From Unio delphinus (lineage: Eukaryota; Mollusca; Bivalvia; Unionida; Unionidae): a stretch of 64,000 nt of DNA. Under the pieces are notes generated by a model. That model made no database searches. It was not told where the DNA came from and saw nothing but the letters and a program-made list of their open reading frames with translations. Positions 58,137 to 64,000 of the stretch are shown here, piece after piece. How positions within the stretch are numbered: the first letter of the stretch is position 1; each line of letters starts with the position of its first letter. Location: assembly GCA_029339505.1 (NCBI GenBank), contig JAQISU010000033.1:2412001-2476000 (forward strand). The letters are read 5' to 3'. The translations under genes were made by a program, and so were the position numbers.

Positions 58137-58324
58137 GTATGAAAATGTTGCTAGTCTTTGTATTTTGTTTTTGGAGAGGGGTAGTATAATGCATGGAGAT
58201 TTCTGATGACAACTTGGCAAGATATCAAAATTGTCCTAGTCATCCTTTTGTAAAGCAGATAGCAAGATATACTGATACATTGATCTCTCACTATAATGCA
58301 CATTGAATTTACCTCATTATAAGA

Positions 58325-59920
58325 GGATATAGCCTATCTGTGAAATACAGTGGGAGTATGACATATCAATCATGTACAGGCTGGATATAACCTCAGTCAT
58401 ACACAGCGAGGATATAAACTATCAGTCATACACAGAGAGGATATAATCTATCAGTCATACACAGAGAGGATATAATCTATCAGTCATACACAGACACTAT
58501 AACCTATCAGTCATACACAGATACTATAACCTATCAGTCATACACAGATACTATAATCTATCAGTCATACACAGATGCTATAACCTATCAGTCATACACA
58601 GATACTATAATCTATCAGTCATACACAGAGAGGATATAATCTATCAGTCATACACAGAGAGGATATAATCTATCAGTTATACACAGATACTATAACCTAT
58701 CAGTCATACACAGATACAATAACCTATCAGTCATACACAGATACTATAATCTATCAGTCAATCACAGAGAAGATATAATCTATCAGTCATACACAGTGAA
58801 TATAACCTATTGGTCATATACAGATACTATAACCTATCAGTCATACACAGATACTATAATCTATCAGTTATACAAAGATAATATAACCTATTGGTCATAT
58901 ACAGAGAATAAAACTTATCAGTCATACACATATACTATAACCTATCAGCCATGCACATATACTATAACCTATCAGCCATACACAGATAGTATAATCTATC
59001 AGTCATGCACATATACTATAACCTATCAGCCATACACAGATACTATAACCTATCAGCCATACACAGATACTATAACCTATCAGTCATGCACAGATACTAT
59101 AACCTATCAGTCATACACAGATACAATAACCTATCAGTCATACACAGATACTATAACCTATCAGTCATACACAGATACTATAACCTATCAGTCATACACA
59201 GATACAATAACCTATCAGTCATACACAGATACTATAACCTATCAGTCATACACAGATACTATAACCTATCAGTCATACACAGATACTATAACCTATCAGT
59301 CATACACAGATACTATAATCTATCAGTCATACACAGAGACGATATAATCTATCAGTCATACACAGAGAGGATATAATCTATCAGTCATACACAGATACTA
59401 TAACCTATCAGTCATACACAGATACAATAACCTATCAGTCATACACAGATACTATAATCTATCAGTCAATCACAGAGAAGATATAATCTATCAGTCATAC
59501 ACAGTGAATATAACCTATTGGTCATATACAGATACTATAACCTATCAGTCATACACAGATACTATAATCTATCAGTTATACAAAGATAATATAACCTATT
59601 GGCCATATACAGAGAATAAAACTTATCAGTCATACACAGAGAATATAACCTATTGGACATATACAGAGAATAAAACAGAGACAGTATTTTCCATATGTTA
59701 CCACAGTCATACAATGAGAATATAACCTATCAGTCATATACAGAGAATATAACCTATTGGTCATATACAGAATAATTAGCCTATCAGTCATACACAAAGA
59801 ACAAAACCTATCAATCATACAATGAGAATATAACCTATCAGTCATACAATGAGAATATAACCTATCAGTCACACACAGAGAATATAACCTATTGGTCATA
59901 CACAGAGAATAATTAGCCTA
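58325..59920. repeat. 27-bp satellite, left part
   Basis: About 58 units of GATACTATAACCTATCAGTC + ATACACA and variants (GAGAGGATATAATC, GAATATAACCTATTGG). Because 27 is a multiple of three, all frames stay open for long stretches, giving spurious 183- and 123-codon proteins (TITYQSYTD repeats). A block around 58680-58920 is repeated near-identically at 59400-59620, showing a higher-order duplication of about 720 bp. Confidence 0.95.
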
Positions 59921-61976
59921 CCATATTTACCGTATGTTTTCGGACACTGTATGTTTTCGGACACCGTTTTTTTCGGGGAAAAATCATATTTAAATGCCTT
60001 GTAAGTTTTCGGACGTTGCTCCGCTATAATTGTTTCTACAATTTATGTTTTCGGACACGATCTTAGATTATCTGCTTCGTCGTTTTAATGTAAAATTTAC
60101 AGCGTGTTTGCCGTTAATTTAACTGATACAAAGTTCGCTTCATTTGGTCGCCAATTATTTAATGCGATCATGAACGTCCATGAGATAATATAATTTAAAA
60201 TTATTAATTACATGTAATTCGGGATAGTGACAACACCTGCTGCATTAGTCGGACGTGTTACACGAGCTCTAAAGTGTATATCAACAACGGATTGTCTTGT
60301 TAAATCAAGATGTTCCAACGAAAAGTAACAGATCGGATATAGATTTCTCAAATCATATTGTGATATTTGCAGACCGGTATCGACATTTTGATCGCGTCAC
60401 ATATATGACAACATACGATGATACACGCGTGCTATTTTATTTTGATCAGACTCGTCATCTAGAGCAGCTTTCTTCGTAGGCGGTTGTTTTTGTGATGCTT
60501 CCTCAGAATCATTAATTCGAAGTCGCTTCTGTGGACGGCCTACTGGTCTCTTTGAAAACGATTTTGGCAAGGGCGAGTCCCTCCAAGAACTAGGCAGTGC
60601 CTCCTTACTTGTTGCATAACGTATGATAAACTTATTCATCAAATTTATTACAGTACTAACAATATTATGTTTCACAACGATAGCTATCCAGTATACTAAC
60701 TTTTGTATGTGGTGGGTATTTTATTTATACTTTTTTTTTTAATAGTTTGATTCAGCTAACAAAAATATGATTGGTTGTCAGTATAGACATTGTTACACAC
60801 GAAACCACTTCATACAGGTGCGACAGTTATGGCTTTGATTAGAAACCATGACCCCTGCTTTATGTAATTAAACAATACATCAGAGTCGGTATGGATTAGT
60901 AAAATTCATTGGCATTGTCCAACAAAACAAACCCCTTATCCCCGAGGCATTATATACAAAGGTTTAAACATAGTTATTGTTCTACAGGTAATAAACCTCA
61001 TGGTAGACGATATATTTGATTGTGGGTGCTAAATGTTAGGTACATCGTGTGCTCTTTTAATAAAATCCAGATGGCTGCCTTTTATTTCCGAACACATCTG
61101 TCAAAGAAATCCCACCAGTTATATTATTAACAATTAACACCCAGACACTTTGAAATCTCTGACATGCATCACTACAATCTTCGAGCAGTAGATCGTTTCC
61201 AGCCGGCAAGCTTTGCTCATTTTAATCTACCCTCGGATAGGTGGAAAAAAAGAAGAGAGAACCACAACAAATACATCACCTTTATTTAAAACAAATATCA
61301 ACATATTAATCACGCCGACTCGTATATTGCAAATTGCTTTTTATTTTTACCCTTCGTAGGCGTACATACAACACTCACCCCATTTGGAGCCTCTCACCCT
61401 TGGTGCTCTAAGAATAGCCATCATACATGTACCGGTGTTTCGACTCGCGATACTAAAATGTTTCTGCCCAAAATATCTTAAGAATTATAACTCCAAAATA
61501 TTTTTATTTAGTTTGTATTAATATCTTAATTACACAGAAATAAAGCTTGCGTGCGTTTGTAATGTAGATTTTAATGATCATTAGCAGATGGTTAAACTGG
61601 ATTACAAGATTACTATGTTAATATGGCGGTTCTTTCGGAAAATACGTACACAATCGTGGCTCTAATACATGTATGGCTTTGTTTTCTGGTGGATGGACAT
61701 GTATCAAATTGACAAAATAGGCAAGTAATGCCAATTTTTCATTAATTATCCTTTCCGTGGTGTTAGTCAAAATACTTGTTTTACTTCATGGCAACACGTT
61801 GTCATGTGAGCTAACGGTAACTTCGTTACGGACGGGTAAGTGGGGGGGGGGGGGGCGGCATAATTCTATCTTCACTTGTATGTTTTCGGACACCTAATCA
61901 AAGAATTTAATATGTATTCGGACAACAAAAAAAGTAATTATTTGTTGCAGTCCGAAAACATACGGTAAATACGGGG
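59921..61976. mobile_element. pogo/Tc1-like non-autonomous DNA transposon (2.06 kb) inserted at TA in the satellite
   Basis: Terminal inverted repeats: the left starts CCATATTTACCGTATGTTTT and the right, read inward, CCCCGTATTTACCGTATGTT. Both go on to CGGAC. TA at 59919-59920 and 61977-61978 is the target duplication. Removing the insert restores an intact satellite unit (...GCCTA + TCAGTCATACACA), which fixes the ends. TATGTTTTCGGACAC is repeated sub-terminally (59931, 59949, about 60043 and 61877), probably as transposase binding sites. No transposase DDE domain is present. The one coding-like piece is at 60.4-60.7 kb. Termini resemble pogo-type elements found widely in marine animals. Confidence 0.82.
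60397..60675 (-). pseudogene. ORF inside the 60-kb transposon with an AT-hook-like motif and capsid-tail-like C-terminus
   Basis: 92 codons, minus strand. 'MNKFIIRYATSKEALPSS' is followed by 'KRPVGRPQKRLR' (AT-hook-like GRP core with basic flanks), an acidic/basic linker (NDSEEASQKQPPTKKAALDD) and 'DQNKIARVYHRMLSYM'. The last 16 residues resemble the tail of the capsid relic at the start of the window ('DQNQIASAYHRLLSFM'). It may be the end of a degraded pogo-type transposase or a captured fragment. Not assigned. Confidence 0.35.
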
Positions 61977-61978
61977 TA

Positions 61979-62425
61979 TCAGTCATACACAGAGAACAAA
62001 ACCTATCAATCATACAATGAGAATATAACCTATCAATCATACAAAGAGGATATAATCAGTTAAATACAGGCGGTACATAATCCATCTGTCAGGATATAAC
62101 CTATAATGTGCAGAGAGAATATAACCTATCAATCATGTACAGAGAGAATATAACCTATCAATCATGTACAGAGAGAATATAACCTATCAATCATGTACAG
62201 AGAGAATATAACCTATCAATCATGTACAGAGAGAATATAACCTATCAATCATGTACAGAGAGAATATAACCTATCAATCATATACAGAGAGAATATAACC
62301 TATCAATCATGTACAGAGAGAATATAACCTATCAATCATGTACAGAGAGAATATAACCTATCAGTCATGTACAGAAAGGATATCACCTATCAGTCATGTA
62401 CAGGGAGGAAATAACATACGAGTTG
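61979..62425. repeat. 29-bp satellite, right part
   Basis: About a dozen near-identical units GAGAGAATATAACCTATCAA + TCATGTACA. This is a longer-unit relative of the 27-bp satellite on the other side of the transposon and continues the same array. Confidence 0.93.
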
Positions 62426-62720
62426 TATACAGAGATGATATAACCTATCATATATCATATGAGTTGTATGCAGAGATGAACCAATTAGTCAAATACAGTA
62501 ATGATATTAACTATGAAATAACGTATGAGTTGCCATACAGAGATGATATAACCTATCATATATCATATGAGTTGTATACAGAGATGAACCAATTAGTCAA
62601 ATACAGTAATGATATTAACTATGAAATAAAGTATGAGTTGTATACAGAGATGATACGTTATTTCATAGTTTATATCATTATTGTATTTGACTGATAGGTT
62701 ATATCATCTCTGTATCCATT
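62426..62720. repeat. About 120-bp tandem duplication plus inverted copy at satellite edge
   Basis: AGAGATGATATAACCTATCA through AATGATATTAACTATGAAAT occurs twice in direct orientation (from about 62433 and 62541). It then recurs inverted at about 62645-62718, making a potential long hairpin with the second copy. Confidence 0.75.
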
Positions 62721-62959
62721 ACAATCCTTTGGACACTTTCAAAGAGCACCTTTGGTTTACATCATGGAAATAGACTTAGACCTGCATGCAAAAACACTCT
62801 TAGGATGGGGTTTTAATGCATCATTTTTAATTTCATTGCACATTTGTGAATTATCGGAAGCCCTGGTACTAGATCCATAGAAGCATTACAGACTAGAACC
62901 AGAATGGTCCCTCACAGTCCAAAACCCTGCCATGACTCAGCATCAGCTTTAGTAATTAT
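62721..62959. other. TMEM145-like intron or intergenic, no gene seen
   Basis: Unique sequence between satellite and SINE. Confidence 0.3.
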
Positions 62960-63223
62960 CCATTCCCAGTATAGAGGCCTCTAATGGTCGAGTGGTCTGA
63001 AGCATTCCCCATTATGAATCACTACCATCTTGCCTCTGTCTACATGGGTTCAAGTCTTTGGCTCTGCCAGTGTGGGTACATGAGAAAGCTAGCCTGTAGC
63101 TTCCCATGGGTCAGTGATTCTTTACAGGGTTTTCCCAGGTTCTTCCTCCATCAGTTATACTGGCTGCCATGTATTGCCTATTTTGTTCTGAAACATAGCA
63201 TTAAACAACAACCATTCCCAGTA
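62960..63223 (+). mobile_element. Full-length tRNA-derived SINE with 12-bp target duplication
   Basis: CCATTCCCAGTA at 62960-62971 and 63212-63223 flanks the element. It has an A box (TGGTCGAGTGGTCTGAAG, tRNA-Leu-like), box B GGTTCAAGTC at 63047-63056 and the shared body GTACATGAGAAAGCTAGCCT. A conserved 3' part, CCAGGTTCTTCCTCCATCAG + TTATACTGGCTGCCATGTAT, precedes a short A-rich end. The 3' part resembles the widespread bivalve SINE type. Same family as 31.7 and 44.2 kb. Confidence 0.85.
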
Positions 63224-63720
63224 CAATTCTCAGATGTTTGATATCACCAAAAGTAAATGTGGAAGGATTCCAGCCGTATTCATTGTCTCTGTTAATCTGC
63301 TTCACCAAGTAAGTCATCACTACCTTTGCAGGAGCTTTTTTGCCACCATACACCTCAAAGACACAATCACAAGCACCATCTTCTTTCAACAACAGCACAA
63401 TGTATAGGGAAGACAAAACCTTTCATGTATTGAAAAAGTCTTTCAGCTTCTGCCTCCAGACTTATTTCCAGCTCCTTCTATTCTGTCAATGGATTCCTGT
63501 ATCCATGAACCATTTATCCTAGAAAGGACAGCTTCAGTTGAAACAGTTACTGCACTCTGTTCCATCATACACTACTCTGAAGGTAATTTCAAGACCCAAT
63601 CATATACAGTCTGTTCCATCATACACTACTCTGAAGGCAACTTCAAGACCCAATCATATACAGTCCTTTCTTATCACAAGGATGACTCCCTTTAAAAGTC
63701 AGCCCAGCTTTCTAACAGAT
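63224..63720 (-). pseudogene. Unrecognised coding-like stretch with 51-bp in-frame duplication
   Basis: The minus strand is protein-like in pieces: 'LLLKEDGACDCVFEVYGGKK', 'QINRDNEYGWNPSTFTFGD', and a duplicated 17-residue segment (C-I-x-LGLE-x-x-FRVVYDGT). The underlying 51-bp repeat is at about 63556-63606 and 63607-63657. Stops occur between pieces. No family recognised; possibly a decayed transposable element gene. Confidence 0.3.
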
Positions 63721-63723
63721 ACA

Positions 63724-64000
63724 TGCCAATCCGTACTGAAATCATAGCTGTTGACAGACATATTGTGTGCAGGGTAATATAAAAACCTTTCTTGACATGC
63801 ATCAACTGGTTCATAATGTTGTGGTTATTGACTCCATACAAGACTAATTGTGTTTCATGATTTCATTCTGCTATCTGAGCTTAATCTAGACCCTTCCATT
63901 TAAATCCCCAGTGAAAGATGCTTCTGGGAGTCAGTTTAGTGTATGGTTTATGTATGCAACATGGCAGCTCAGCACTAAATCTACAATGCAAAAGCTGCTT
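63724..64000. other. No gene seen
   Basis: AT-rich window end. Confidence 0.3.

Noticed and set aside
58796..59376. Long plus-strand ORFs of 183 and 123 codons with TITYQSYTD-type repeats
   Set aside because: Products of the 27-bp satellite, whose unit length is a multiple of three; neighbouring frames are equally open.

Overview
The window is animal nuclear DNA: AT-rich, intron-bearing and heavily loaded with microsatellites, minisatellites and dead transposable elements. The best guess is a mollusc, probably a bivalve. The conserved gene in the middle is a typical metazoan NAA50. Three to four tRNA-derived SINE copies share a 3' body resembling a family common in bivalves. Decayed Polinton/adintovirus-like, pogo, hAT-like and piggyBac-like elements are also present. 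The species assignment is inference.

Layout. (1) 1-7.1 kb is an endogenous virus-like element. A leftward virion-type block carries a double-jelly-roll-type major capsid protein and several small unrecognised genes. A rightward B-family DNA polymerase is fused to an SF1-type helicase. Between them lie an HNH endonuclease relic, a TATA-like site and inverted repeats. All the large genes carry frameshifts or stops. (2) 7.1-13 kb is a graveyard: an unrecognised CpG-decayed reading frame, a long GA microsatellite, a second unrelated PolB relic of Polinton/adintovirus type, and a LINE relic with RT and RNase H. (3) 13.8-26.7 kb holds a 190-bp-armed fold-back element, a piggyBac-like element between TTAA sites, a pogo/Tigger transposase N-terminus, a small inverted-repeat element and a dispersed repeat family.

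(4) 26.7-40.5 kb is NAA50, plus strand, with four coding exons and consensus splice sites. The few codons of the first exon were not found. Its introns carry minisatellites, SINEs, a row of imperfect palindromes and a pogo transposase C-terminus. (5) 45.3-49.9 kb is a decayed Polinton/adintovirus: parvovirus-type phospholipase A2, retroviral-type integrase and packaging ATPase, then a second integrase scrap, a PolB N-terminus scrap and a Ty3/gypsy RT scrap. Later small insertions sit in it, including a perfect 102-bp hairpin with a 9-bp target duplication and a 169-bp hAT-like MITE with an 8-bp duplication. (6) From 52.6 kb a second host gene begins, TMEM145-like (GPR180/TMEM145 family). Exon 1 encodes a signal peptide and exon 2 is at 58.06 kb; the rest lies outside the window or was not found. 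Its second intron contains a 27-29 bp satellite split precisely by a 2-kb pogo/Tc1-like element at a TA.

Only NAA50 and the TMEM145-like gene look functional. The viral elements are fossils: the integrase has lost two catalytic aspartates and the ATPase P-loop and Walker B are altered. The most unusual parts are the capsid/PolB-helicase element with its HNH gene, the perfect hairpin insertion, and a short capsid-tail-like segment inside the 60-kb transposon.
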